From: Druceiella hillmani
Lineage: Eukaryota > Arthropoda > Insecta > Lepidoptera > Hepialidae
NCBI GenBank assembly: GCA_039881145.1
Contig: JAYKKI010000137.1
Span: 1,290,501-1,354,500, forward strand
Reading direction: 5' to 3'
DNA: 64,000 nt
In this document: piece by piece, positions 11,974-23,657 of the stretch
Position numbering within the stretch: the first letter of the stretch is position 1
How the letters are laid out: every line of letters starts with the position of its first letter
Program-made: the position numbers and the translations under genes
The notes under the pieces: generated by a model
Databases searched by the model: none
What the model was told of the DNA's origin: nothing
The model's input: the letters and a program-made list of their open reading frames with translations, nothing else

Positions 11974-11981
11974 GGTCAAAC

Positions 11982-12902
11982 TGTTTTATTTTTGGTTTCT
12001 TCTGAATCTGAAGGTTGTCCTGATGGAAGCTTTCCTTTTATGACTATTTATGCTGCTAAATCTTGTTTTCGGCAGCGACTTATAGAAGTTGTTTGAAAGG
12101 AAATACTCCTAGGTCACCGAGCTAAATATTTCTAAAAATAAAATTAAATGTTTCGTCTATATTTTCAATGTGTTTGAAATTATTAGTTGATTTATTTACC
12201 ACTTTCATATTGTTCAAATTACTATTTGCTTTCATTATCTCTATGAACTTTGACATTTACTTTTGAAGCGTATGGATTGCAAGGTCACATTTCACACGAA
12301 AGTTTGAATTGTGGATTTTGGATTAGTGAGTTGTGCTGCAAGTGGGTTCTGAGGCTGTTACACGAATTTCAGAAGCATTTGACTTACTTTGATGTTTTCG
12401 CAATTTTCAATAATATTACAATAGAAATTATTACTGATACTACAGTTGTATAGACAACTTTGGTGAATTTTTTATTGTTGTACTGAACTTTTGCTCAACC
12501 GCACACAAATGTTTACAAAATTTGGCGCACAATAAGTTAATGTATTACCATTTTCTTAAAATGTTTCTATTAAATATTCTACTTCACTTATTTTATATAT
12601 GTTGCAAATATTTTAAGTTTTTTTCAGGAACTGTGAAAAAATCTGTAAAAACCTCTATATTTGGCATCTTTCGTATTTGGCATCTTTCGAATTTGCAAAA
12701 TATGATATACAATTTTATGGTATTTATCACGTATATTAGTTAAAATATATATAAGTGCGCATGAATTGAAAGCCTTAAAATGTTTTAAATATAACATGGA
12801 TTAGAATTCTTATTGATTCTTCTGACAAATTGTTAATATCTTGACCATGGAAAATGTAAAAATAACATGATTGCACGCTCTGCACTACTCCTGCCTTCGA
12901 TT

Positions 12903-12903
<1 letters not shown>
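11982..12903. other. Non-coding or unrecognised DNA
   Basis: Minus-strand codons near 12035-11990 read GQPSDSEETKNK, which looks coding-like and may be a trace of an older element into which the hAT inserted. Plus-strand open frames at 12250-12453 and 12522-12743 show nothing I recognise. Confidence 0.35.
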
Positions 12904-12966
<63 letters not shown>

Positions 12967-12975
12967 CTATATATA
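12904..12975. repeat. (TA)n microsatellite
   Basis: About 60 bp of alternating TA ending in ACTATATATAAGG. Confidence 0.97.
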
Positions 12976-14699
12976 AGGATAACTATTAATGGATTCCTTT
13001 AGAAACGAAGTCCTCTTTATATCGACATATAAAATCAAATATGTGAACATTCCTTCCCCTTAGAATTATGAGCAAAGCAGCATTCGGAAATTTCATTTTG
13101 ACTGCCTCCTCTATAATTCTAATTTATGGTCGAAGTTACATAACTACCTCCATATTGTTTGGTTTAATGAAATTAATACAGACATAATTGAGATTCTGAA
13201 TATATAAGTCTTAAGGCATTCCTCATTGCAGTATAAACCTCTGTCAAAAATACTTTTCGTTGAAAAATTTGTTCAAAATCAATATTTTCCAATGTTTTTT
13301 TTACGAAGTTGAAATACAATTGATTCTATTTGATCTCCATGTAATGCATATGCTATTGGAAATGAAAAGAGAGAGTAATTGAGGAATTGTTTGCTCACGA
13401 GATGCGCTGGAGTCTACGAATACCATATGGTAATTTTCATTTGATAGAAAAAACCTTTCTGTTTCGATTTACTACTAATAAAAACCCAAGATTTTCGTTA
13501 TGAACCTTGGTTGCAGCAGGAGCCATTCCATTTTCAAATTACTGGATAAAAGCATCGTCAATTTTCTCACTGCATTTAAGCAACGAAAACTTCAGTAAAA
13601 TTAATGCGGTGTGAATGAAAAAAGTTCCATTTTTTGATCATATTGAAACCTTCTTTTAGTAAATCATTATTATTTTTGCAATGCAATTTTTTTCATATTT
13701 ATACGATATGTTCTTCTAATAATCCTATCAATATTTGTATATGATGGCAGTTTCAAAATATACCTAGTTTACATTTATTTTCAATCACGAATTGTTCTGC
13801 TGACCCAAATTCAAACAGAGTGAAATGAAAGCCCCAAAATATCGCTAAGAAAGTGTTGAGAGTCCGTTTTTCGTAAACATTTATGCAACTTTTTAATATT
13901 CCAAACACTTTTCCAATAAAACATGTACTAAATTGAAATCACAATCTAGTAAAAAATCGATAATTTCTAATTAAATTAGATTTATGTAAATTAAACTGAA
14001 CTAATAAAAAAAACAATTGCGATGACAATTAGCAAAGGGGTTGTGACATGAATAACCAAGCGAATATAAAAACAATTCCACGTGCACCGTGTAGAGAGGG
14101 ACCCTTTGTTCTCACAGTTACTGTCTTGTAATATGTGCAAGAAAGAAAGACAGTAGAGTCAGGCCGGCTGCACGATTTTTGTTCGGGTTTATTTTCTGAA
14201 TCGGGTATGTTTCTTAGCGTAAGACTAGTAAAATGTTTCAAAGCTCTGTATGGCAATATGTTTTTGAGTAGGACAATAATGAGGCAGCTTTAAGAATATG
14301 TCAAGCTTTAGCTTTGTGCCGCGGTATATTATCTAGAATTCATATTGAGAATGATGTTTTAAATTAAACTCAAGCGCAAATACAAATAAGACGTCATAAC
14401 AGGGCATATGAATATATCGAATAGTGGAATATTTTATAAATACGCATTATAGGAACAGTCCATTCACTATTGCGGAAATAACTTAGAACATTACTCTTCT
14501 CGTGTTGTGGATTTGAAGATGCGTTCATATTCAAATTAGTTTTTATTTGGAAGAGAAAAAAAATGTGGATTATAAATTAGATTTACAATAATTTGCTGAC
14601 TTTTTTTGTTATTCTTTTACTCACTGAAACTCTTAATTTTTCTATATTTATTTGGCTAATTAAATATTTTATGGTCTTTTTATTTTCACCTTATAATAT
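12976..14699. other. Spacer with a small GC-richer patch
   Basis: Mostly AT-rich and without recognisable genes. The interval 14029-14256 is GC-richer and open on the minus strand (75 codons, including KGPSLHGARGIVFIF). It shows no family motif and may be a fragment of a dispersed element. Confidence 0.4.
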
Positions 14700-15540
14700 A
14701 TTTTGCATCTTCTGAGAGTATTCATCAGTGAACCGAAAATGTGGTGGGAATACTATATAGATTACAATATATTTTCTCAGTTTAACTTCCGAAGTATTCT
14801 TACCAAGACGAATCTACCTGTTTTTCTTCGCTCTCTATCGGATACTCCGGACCTTCAGACTTTAAATTTACTCTTATTGTTCTATTTACGTATCATATTC
14901 TGATAAGTTCTGTATACTCAAAATTTATTCTTGGTTTTGGATTGCTTCATGGGATATCGAGTCGTATGCCTTCGAGTAGTAGATAAATATATAAGTACAT
15001 ATCTTATTCCATATATTTATCTGTTATTACTTTTGGAGTATATATATTGTACGTTTTAGCAAGGTCGATGTGAGTACCTTATAAATACATGATATGAGAA
15101 TAAAAGGACAATAATGTATTATTAAATTAGCATCGCCATTTTTGTAAACTAGAACTGTTTCAGAGCTCATCCCCTGTTTTGGTAGTTGGTTTTATTTTAT
15201 GATCATGTTAAAAAGTTTTGTGAGTTAATGCTTCTGAACGTCCTATTAACATGTACTTAGTTATACCGTCAAAGCCGGGACTTTTGTCTCAATTTTATTA
15301 TTCAGAGTTCTATCTTATTCTCTAGGAAACGTAAGACAGGGTCACTGTTGACCCAGTTAATATTTACATGTATGGAATCACTCCTGTGACTGGATAAGTT
15401 TTTGCAGAATTGTGTAGCTATTTTCATCAAATAATTTCTGTTTGCGACAGTAGATCTAGGCATATTTTTTAAATGTGTCATATTCTCTATATTTTGTATA
15501 ATTATTACTACGGCATTCAGACGTGGTAATGGAACATAAA
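14700..15540 (-). pseudogene. Non-LTR retrotransposon (LINE) reverse transcriptase, decayed
   Basis: Collinear minus-strand pieces match the LINE reverse transcriptase. Near 15480-15400 is the basic linker (YREYDTFKKYA). Near 15275 is SPGFDGITKYML (family: KSPGxDGI). Near 15170-15125 is VLVYKNGDANL (family: IPIFKKGD). Near 15115-15040 is LLSFYSHIMYL then LAKTYN (family: ISLLS..YKxxTRIL..RL). At 14975 is YSKAYDSISHEA, matching the catalytic-block motif (D/Y)xxKAFDSxxH. Near 14850 is RVNLKSEGPEYPIE. Near 14725 is HFRFTDE where active elements have LRFADD, so the second metal-binding Asp of the ADD box is replaced by Glu. Several stops and frameshifts interrupt it. Endonuclease and 3' parts are not recognisable. 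The order matches jockey/RTE-like or CR1-like elements; the clade is not resolvable by eye. Confidence 0.8.
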
Positions 15541-16947
15541 GTCAGGCGCGCATCTAGTACAAATTTTCAAATATTATTTTTTGTTAATATTCGTAATGTA
15601 CTATTGAGTTTTATTTTAATATAATCCAATAGCCCATTTGTAAAATTTTTCGCCAGTGTGGCAGCAAAAACTAAAAATTATGTAATTTTTCTTTAAATAA
15701 AATACTATATGTATTCGTGGTTTACCATACCATAAAAAAAAATCTTTATGGTTTCCAAAACTTTTCGGCATTTTGTTGGCTGAAACTCAAAATGTTATAA
15801 AATGTTGTGTGTATTGGTTCTCAACTTTTCGGTATCTTCGATTTCACACTAATTCCTGTTTTTTTTTATTTTAAGACTAATTTTTTATTTCCGAAAAAAT
15901 GGATAATTGATATACTAAATGAACCGTAAGTTAAGAGACTCTAAATATCCTGATACGGACCTAAATGGAATAGGATATTTCTTTGAATGATTATAAAACT
16001 AAAATTTTAATCGTGGGATAACTTTGATGTTTATTAAGTATTTACTAAAAAAATTGGTAAAATAATTAACAAGTTTATTACCCAATCATTGAATATTTAA
16101 TCCTTGTCTTGTACTATCGGCAAGTTTAACATTTTGTGAGCGAAATTGTAGTTCGTTTGAATTTAGTACATCTGATATTTACGTAGGTACATTTAAGTTA
16201 AATATCCATAAGTACATTATACTTTGCTATGTACGTTATATTTTGATATGTTTTTTTTGTCTAACGTACTATAAGTAATTTTCATTCCAAAATATCTTAC
16301 TATGTACCAACTAAATTGCAATACCAATTGTTTTGATTGACTGGAAGAGATTGTTCATGTTGCAATAAGTTCGCCATATGTACTATATATAAAAGTTGAT
16401 TAACAAAAGTTGATTACATTTATATTTAAAAAAAGCGTTAACGTTCTCATCTCTAAGTATGATTGGTGTGTTTCAGCTAAGGTTCATTAGTTTCTCATTT
16501 AAATGTCTTTGTTATGATCTAATTCGGTGTACTCCATGAAATTAATTGAATAGAGGATTTGAATCATTTATACAAAGTTAGGATCAATACTTGTCACTGA
16601 AAGGAACCAATAGAAAAAAGAGGATTCCGGTCATTTAGTAGATACGACTATTTGTTGAGATGTGTAATGAGTTACGTAACCATTAGAAATAAAATATTTT
16701 CAACATTTTTTTGAAGAATTTATTAGCATTTTTATTAATTTAATACTGCCATAATAATTGTCTTCTTCTTTCAATTATAATTTGTCATAATAAGTCTTAT
16801 AGTGCCAAAGAAATATTTCTTATCAGATATGAAGAAAAAACATTTGTGAATAGATTACATCTGTGTAAAATTTATGACGTATGAATTTAAAATTGAAAAT
16901 TGAATCAAATATTAAGATTGGATCCATATTCATTAACAGAAATGATA
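15541..16947. other. AT-rich spacer between two LINE fragments
   Basis: I see no coding motif. Multiple TACTATATG/GTACATT-rich stretches at 16180-16390 are low-complexity only. Confidence 0.5.
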
Positions 16948-17115
16948 AATAACTTCGTGCACGTAGGCACTTTGATTAAGGATGGGAAGGAAGATAAAGA
17001 CATACCGCTTAAAATTACTGTTTGAGAAAAGATAATGGGGCTTGGAAATGTCACAAGTAATGAATCAATTTTAAAGGATTGCTATTACATGTATGGACTG
17101 AAGTATTTGTACTAA
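16948..17115 (+). pseudogene. LINE fragment: domain downstream of the reverse transcriptase
   Basis: A plus-strand frame reads NNFVHVGTLIKDGKEDKDI, then EKIMGLGNVTSNESI, then LKDCYYMYGLKYLY, with one internal stop. This matches the post-polymerase region of non-LTR elements (FxYLGxLIxxDGxxxxEIxxRI ... KxxKCYVWSxLLYGCE). It lies on the opposite strand to the fragment at 14700-15540 and is therefore a separate insertion or an inverted remnant. The downstream WxL region and 3' tail are not recognisable. Confidence 0.65.
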
Positions 17116-17283
17116 TACTAACTTTCAACGCCTGCGTTTTTTGACAAGAATGACGAAAGTGATGAAAATGTTATTGCGAAAATCACAGTGTGAAAGACTT
17201 AAAAGCAGAGAAAGAAAAAATTATAGAAAAATAGGAAAAATTCCTTAAAATTAAATGTATATCTTGTGTAAAAATCAATGTTT

Positions 17284-17325
17284 GTCAGGTACCAGTCAGA
17301 TTTGCACCACGAGGTTTTCTACCTA
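17284..17325 (+). repeat. Trace of a dispersed arthropod repeat start
   Basis: CAGGTACCAGTCAGATTTGC followed by a CACGAGG/TTTTCTACC block parallels the start of the repeat at 59702 (CAAGTGCGAGTCAGATTTGC, then GCATGAAGGGTTCC). Only about 40 bp is alignable. Confidence 0.4.
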
Positions 17326-17870
17326 CACTCTATGAAGCTACAAATACTTTGATATAAAGTGTACAAAAAGTTTAAATTACAAATTTAGCCTATACTTAAA
17401 ATAGTAATACAGAGCATAATAATAACTAAAAACCTTGTCCTTTCATTGTTTAAATATAGAATATATAACTCAAGACTGAAGTGATATAATTTTATTATGA
17501 TATAATAATATTTTTTGGTGATGTTCCACACACCCGCCCTTTTGCGTGTTTTGCGTACTCTTGATATAAAATTGTATGTATGCTAAACGTTGGATCAAAA
17601 AATTACGTATTTTGCAAATTTTTTAACTTATTCTAGTAAGTACTTAGAGATCTATGAAAAGCAAATAGACGGTCAGAGATTCTTGCCATAAGTAGCGACT
17701 TAAATTCTTAAGGTAAGGATTAAATTCTTCAGATAAGGAACTCTGAAAACATGTAAAAGATTTGATGGATGCTTCAAGAATAGACAAGAAATCATTAGAT
17801 ATTTTTATATCAATGACGGTAGAAAAGGAAATTCAACAGGATTATTTAATGGAATCCACCCCGATATGCG

Positions 17871-17940
17871 TAGTAATTCTTCACGGGCATTTAACATACC
17901 TTCATATGTAGGTATGTTAAATGCCTGTGGAGAATTACTA
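17871..17940. repeat. Long hairpin, 30-bp arms
   Basis: Arms 17871-17900 and 17911-17940 are inverted complements with two mismatches. The loop is TTCATATGTA. No gene adjoins it. Possible origins are a fold-back element, a miniature transposon remnant or a small structured RNA. Confidence 0.92.
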
Positions 17941-19530
17941 GTACATGTGTTACTATGTAATCTGTTGGATAAGACAGAAAGAAATTAATTTTTGATATAA
18001 TCTACTTACATATTAATGATATAATCTACTTATCTTTCCATTTTGCAATAAATCTGAAATCATTGAAATGTATAACGTCGTACTCGTGATGGCATTTAAT
18101 TCCAAGTAATACAAAATTAATGAAGCCGGTAAGATAATTTCATCGCAATGAATTTTAATTTCTTTCCAGAAATGTTGAAGATAAAACGAAATTATATACA
18201 AATCTAATAGGTAGCTTTAGGTTCGAATACGTAATTAATTGATATATTCATTTAATTATCCAGCAGATGGCTACAGGTTTACACCTTATGATGAAAATCA
18301 TTTTATGAAGATAAATTCTCGTCTCTTTATCATAACACAAAAATCATTTCAATATAGAGTATATTGGAATTATTTTTGTGTTGCTAAAGGTCGCATGAGC
18401 TTTTCATTCCTATAAATATGTGATCTATTTGTTTATATTTCGAAATTCATTAGTTTTTGTTCTATAGTTATTAACAATAGTTACTGATTTCCACATTTAA
18501 AGGCTGTAAAATTCAGAAGATATGAGAGTTAACTAAAGAGAGTTAAAAATATGAATTTTGAACTATGACACTGCAAAACTTTAGAAACTACCACCATACC
18601 TATCTGTGGATTTCATTTGGGCGTAGCGATGAATATAAGCTCATAAGACATTATTCTATACCGATCTTCATGGATCCCCTAATAGATACCATCTTAGTAC
18701 TTCCATCCTCATAACTAATGAAAGTAAAGGTGGTGAATAATATTTTAATCGCACTTCTTCTCTCCTAATCTTTTAAGAGACAGTACTTTTCGTATAAAGC
18801 TATAAAGAAGCAACATTCATCGTCCAAAGATAATTTTTACGTTTGTTAATCTAACTTAGATTTTAAAAAAATTAATACGAAATGGGCTTACTCGTTAGAC
18901 GTACATTCCGTAAAAAAATAGCGGGAATCATTCAATAAACACAGCGCATCGATTTACTCGTAAAAATTTATTTTACTGCATTGAATTTAACACCTATTTG
19001 ATGGGATGCACTTATGTCATTGTAATGATTCAGTCTTCAAAAGACTTATCACATAAGCTATTTGGTACAGCCATTAGTTTTGTTCGCAAATTTTTTATAA
19101 TAACTTTAGTGGACTCAAAATATTTTCCAATAGTGACTTTTATTCTAATGATAAATTTGATTGAGTTTGAGCATAACATAAAAAACTCAGAATATTCTTT
19201 CAAATTTTGGTAAAAAATAGTGTACCAAAATGTGTAACATGGGGTAATAGTCATGGCGTCAAACCAAAAAAAGAGATTCTCAGATTCATCATAGCGCCCA
19301 GACGTCTGAAATGTCTGTAGACAATTTCATCTTCCGTTGAAAGCAACACAATAATAATATAAAACAGTCAATATGGCTAATTTTGCGGAGTCCGGTATAA
19401 TGTATTGGGTTTCTGTTTATTATAGAAGCGTCTTTCCAAAGCTTGTTGACTAATAAGTTTGTGAAACTCATACAACTAGTTTTAACAACCGTTAAGATGA
19501 TTTTAGTAAATTTTGCTTTTAAACGGGCTC

Positions 19531-19533
<3 letters not shown>
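17941..19533. other. AT-rich spacer
   Basis: Contains the hairpin at 18334-18382. Short ORFs at 18013, 18998, 19030 and 19289 overlap on both strands and show no recognisable domain. Confidence 0.5.
18334..18382. repeat. Hairpin, 23-bp arms with a 3-nt loop
   Basis: Arms 18334-18356 and 18360-18382 pair with two mismatches around the loop GAG. The very small loop is what an inverted duplication produces. Confidence 0.9.

Positions 19534-19588
<55 letters not shown>
19534..19588. repeat. (TA)n microsatellite
   Basis: About 55 bp of alternating TA. Confidence 0.97.
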
Positions 19589-19590
<2 letters not shown>

Positions 19591-20011
19591 ACTAACCTGT
19601 TTACCATGTTTTTAAGAGTATTAAATTCCAAGGGGAATAAGCTTGTCACGACGTCTTGTACCAAAACGTCAATTACAATACTATGATTGGATTTGCAATA
19701 CATCTAAAACCCTGAGCTGTTTTCCTTGAGCTTGAATGATGATTTTGTTCCAAAATTTCCTATGTATCATTTTAAAACATCATTTTTTCTTATATGGAAA
19801 ACCTCAAAGGTCAACTCTAATGTTTTTAACAATGACTACAAGAAATTTTGTTGGCAATGCAATGTTCAATGTAAACTTTTTAGGTCGACTTTAAGATAAT
19901 AAACGTGGCAAAATTTTACATGATAATAAGAATAGCATCAGCCTGAAACAAAGCTTTTTTTCGCACTGATCAAGCTGGTTCTTCAAATTTCTTATTAATT
20001 ACTACTTGCAC

Positions 20012-20144
<133 letters not shown>

Positions 20145-20404
20145 ATAGCTTAACTAGGATATGCCGGACAACACTCGAGTTAGGTAAGAAAGAAAATACA
20201 CAAGTTAGTGAAAGGAAAAAAAAAATTCAAATAGAATAAATTAATACGAGATACTTCACTCACATTCTTTTATGAAATTTTTCTCCATATAATTATTATT
20301 TTTAATGAAGTATAGATTATGAGTCAAACTTGTTACAGAGTACAGCTTATGGAAATGGCTGCTTACCTTAGCGTGCGTTTCGGAGGCACGAAATGTCCAG
20401 GAAA

Positions 20405-20690
20405 TGCATTTAGTAATACAGCGGTTTATGTTAGCAGACCAACAAGCACATCACTACACTTTAGCATTCACCATATTAGTCGGATTTAACACCATGCCAC
20501 TTTTCCTTTTCCAAAATTTACATGAGTATTTGAAGTAATACGTTTTGGCTCAGTTGGTAACAAAACGAAGAAAGCTACAGAAGTGCTGGAACATACGACA
20601 GAAATTGATTTCCCCCATGTCCACGACCAGTGGAAAACAAGATTTCAGCAATGAATTACTGCAAATAGGGCATAATGAAGGGGACTATAA
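20405..20690 (+). pseudogene. mariner-type transposase, C-terminal remnant
   Basis: Plus-strand pieces follow the mariner order with one frameshift. NAFSNTAVYV near 20414 corresponds to the HDNAPSHTA block. NKHITTL-stop-HSPY-stop-SDLTPCHFSFSK near 20450-20515 corresponds to LxHPPYSPDLxPCDFFLFPKL. FGSVGNKTKKATEVLEHTTE then DFPHVHDQWKTRFQQ near 20540-20645 corresponds to the C-terminal FxxCFxQWxxRxxxCI segment. A trailing GDYKKTI matches the family's EGD end. The third catalytic Asp (SPDL) is kept as SDL, but stops and the frameshift make the copy inactive. The N-terminal half is absent upstream, where a (TA)n tract begins. Confidence 0.72.
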
Positions 20691-20699
20691 AAAAACAAT

Positions 20700-22247
20700 A
20701 TAAATAAAGGTTTTATATTTAATTTGTCTACTGAACAGATACACCCATATATAGGGTTGAAGTTAGGGTTAAAATTGTCATTTTGTTGTAAAATTTAATT
20801 TGGGGTTTTCTATGGTGGTTAATCACTACCAATTTATTTTTCTCTTTCAAAGCTACACTTTTTACTAGGAAATGACGATGAAAAATTTTTATGTCAATTG
20901 ATTTCAAATGTATATTTATCAGTTAATTTAATTTGTTAATTAGTAAACCAGTAAATGTGAGAATATTTCCATAATTATTGTGGCGAAATAAAATATATAT
21001 TATTGATAGTTTTTTTTATCTTCATCATCTGACAGTTTCGTTGAATCGAATTACTGCCATGAAATTTTCATGTTTATTTGTATCCCATATACTTAGTCCG
21101 TAGAAAAAATATATAAATAGAAGAATTGCTTATCTTTTGGCGGAAGTAAGCACTACGTAACTGGTTATTGACCGCCGTAAGCGGTACATCGGCAGTTATT
21201 ATTGCGTTTAGTAGTAAGGCAATTGAAACTAATATTTATATAAGCTCATACATATATTGACCGGCTTTATCAAAATTATTATATACTCAAAGCTTAATAT
21301 ATACCTTGTATAAATATTCAAATCGACTCATCAGGACGATAGTACATAAAAGAATATTTCTGTCTATTTTTAGGTTCTATGGTGAAAAAAGGAATTATTA
21401 TTATTTCGTTACATCCATCTATTTGTCAAAATATAGACTTATGTGAATTAAAACGAAATCTCGTTTAATAACATTTAAGCAAAGTATTAAAAAAAAAGTC
21501 GATTAAAAATTCTTATCAAATGAAACTCATTTTCGCCGGTTCCCTTCCGATATTTTCTTTTAATTGTCTATGCTGACTTTCTTTATAGCGGTTGATAAAA
21601 CAGTCTTGAAAAAAACCAGCCAGTCCTCTTAAACCGATTGGCAAATTGTAAAATCTGGAAGCAAATACTCTTTATATTACTTAATGCAATTTCTACAGGC
21701 TTAATTGTGGTTACTTACATACGCTAAAAATGTCCGTACAATAAGGAATTTAAAAAAAACCATTTTGTTGGGTAAAATCTCTGGTTTTAAGAACATTTGT
21801 TCCACAATATTTATGTTTGAAATGCTCTACTTGCAAAAATGTTTACCAAAAACTGAAAAAAGTCAAAAAATTTTCAAACCTAATATCAAACAAATTTTAA
21901 TTAATTACGTAATTTTTTATGAAATATTTTTTTTTTTTCATTAATGAAGTAAACAAATTGTTGTGATGTATGTATTTAGATAAAGGTTTTTTTCCTTCAA
22001 ATTTTACGTGAGACAATTCTAAACTGAAAATTTTGCGAAATGCTAAAGCACATCGATCTGCACATATTTTATATGTTACTCCCGTAAATGTAAATATTTG
22101 TACAGAAACTATATGGGGGTAAAGGTACCATTCAATTACTCTTATTAGAATATAATAAAGATTCCAAAATAGTTTTTCAATACAATAAGGCTTTAATGAA
22201 CAACATTGAAAGTCAGATAAATTTAGAGCCAAGATAGTGGAAATATC
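20700..22247. other. AT-rich spacer
   Basis: No recognised gene. A 117-codon minus-strand open frame at 21897-22250 ends against the fold-back element and has no domain I recognise. Its Lys/Phe/Ile-rich mix is what chance gives here. A small GC-richer patch lies at 21130-21230. Confidence 0.45.
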
Positions 22248-22489
22248 CACAATTAAATGAAACTACGTTATGTTGTATTATTTCTACTTATATACTTCCT
22301 TTAAATTCTTTACCACGACCTAGGTTTCCTGGTATTACAACATCTTTATGTTATACAACGTGCGCTAGTAGCAAAAATCTTTGCTAGTAGTCCACCTGAA
22401 AATGTTGTAACACAACGAAACCTAGGTCGTGGTAAAGAATTTAAAGAGAGTGGAAATAATACTACATCACGTCGTTTCATTAAATTGTG
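22248..22489. mobile_element. 242-bp fold-back element (MITE-like)
   Basis: Imperfect terminal inverted repeats of about 95 bp. The left arm from 22248 (CACAATTAAATGAAAC) mirrors the right arm ending at 22489. The best-conserved core, TTTACCACGACCTAGGTTTC at 22309-22328, is perfectly mirrored at about 22416-22435. The centre (about 22345-22400) holds two GCTAGTAG words. There is no coding capacity. The arms resemble a non-autonomous DNA transposon, but I cannot assign a superfamily because no clear target duplication is visible. Confidence 0.85.
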
Positions 22490-23211
22490 AGTAATGAATT
22501 TCTATAAAATTAACACCAAATATATTCAACAGTGGAAATAATTAAGTATAAACAATTTGTTTGCTGCAGTATGAATTATTTTCCATTATAATTTCATGTA
22601 GTATTTTACATGAAACTATATTTTGAAATAAAAATTATAGTTGCCCTTTATTTTGCAAACAGGGAGGGATATAAAAAAGTATCCAAAATACAGCCAAATA
22701 TGGTCCGCTTAATGTGGTCACCGATATAAAATTATAAAACCTGTTATTAAATATACTCCACTTAATATAATTACCATATTCAAATAATAAAGTACATTAA
22801 AATACAGAAATGATAACCTGGGAAATAAATTATACGTAAATCTGTAACAAATCGTAATCCCTACTGACCCAATAAAGATTTCGCCTGCCAGATAAGGTAC
22901 AGGGGTGGCCAATGCCGCTAATCAGAATTATACAAATATTTATCTGACTAGAACGAAATAAAACCAAAAGTTATGCTGATAAGAACACTGAAAACTCGCA
23001 TTTCGCGTAGAAGCGTTTTGCCTTCATGAATATGTAGAAGGATGAAAAATCTCGTTCGGTTACGGAATGGCGTGGTAGTGTTGTTGTGTAATGTACAAAA
23101 AAAAGTGACCCGTCATGGGACGCCTGGCAGATGTGAAGCATCGTGTTCGTACAAGTAATATGAATAAAAGACAAGATTATTACAGGAACTAAATATAGCA
23201 TAATGAAAAAA

Positions 23212-23283
23212 TTAATTATTACGAATTGCTTTCTTTGCAGGAAGTTGTTCACTTTCAGTTCCTAAATTATCACTGTCAGACAT
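23212..23283 (-). CDS. Very short ORF, acidic N-terminal start of a possible element gene
   Basis: The minus-strand frame starts MSDSDNLGTESEQLPAKK and stops after 23 residues. The acidic, non-AT-biased composition is unlike chance ORFs here. The start lies about 45 bp downstream (on the minus strand) of the GC-rich 101-bp repeat, which could have been its promoter or 5' leader. It may be the truncated start of a transposon gene. No family is recognised. Confidence 0.2.
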   Translation of the reverse strand: MSDSDNLGTESEQLPAKKAIRNN

Positions 23284-23326
23284 AGTTTATTGTTAAAAAT
23301 AAAATAAAGAAATTTTTTTTTTCAAG

Positions 23327-23427
23327 TAAAGCACAGGTTATTTGTACCGTAGTAAACAACAGCGTCGAACTGAGTGAGGAGGGAGTCGCGTAGTCGGTTG
23401 CCCATGGCGACACGTCGCCATACCGTA
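23327..23427. repeat. GC-rich 101-bp direct repeat, copy A
   Basis: 98 of 101 positions match copy B at 23658, a spacing of 331 bp. It contains an internal 8-bp hairpin, ATGGCGAC-AC-GTCGCCAT, and is strikingly GC-rich for this region. Confidence 0.93.
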
Positions 23428-23440
23428 TACTCTACCGCAT

Positions 23441-23442
23441 AT

Positions 23443-23500
<58 letters not shown>

Positions 23501-23502
23501 AT
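23441..23502. repeat. (TA)n tract framed by a perfect palindrome
   Basis: ATAGACTA at the left is mirrored as TAGTCTAT at the right around about 45 bp of alternating TA. The whole 62 bp can fold on itself. It sits between the two GC-rich direct repeats. Confidence 0.92.
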
Positions 23503-23657
23503 ATACCTTAGTATAGCGTGGTGACCCGTCGCCGCGCGAACGATCCCGTTTATACCTGCGCCCATAGATGTTTCACATCAATAAAGTATTACGAATTTCT
23601 TACAGAAAATGGTGAGTTTATTTAATAAACATTTATTCACAATTAATACAAAAATAA

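Noticed and set aside
17871..17940. CRISPR-like or rho-independent terminator structure
   Set aside because: There is a single hairpin, no repeat-spacer periodicity, and the context is clearly eukaryotic.
21897..22250. 117-codon minus-strand frame
   Set aside because: No recognisable domain. Composition matches chance, and it runs directly into a fold-back element.
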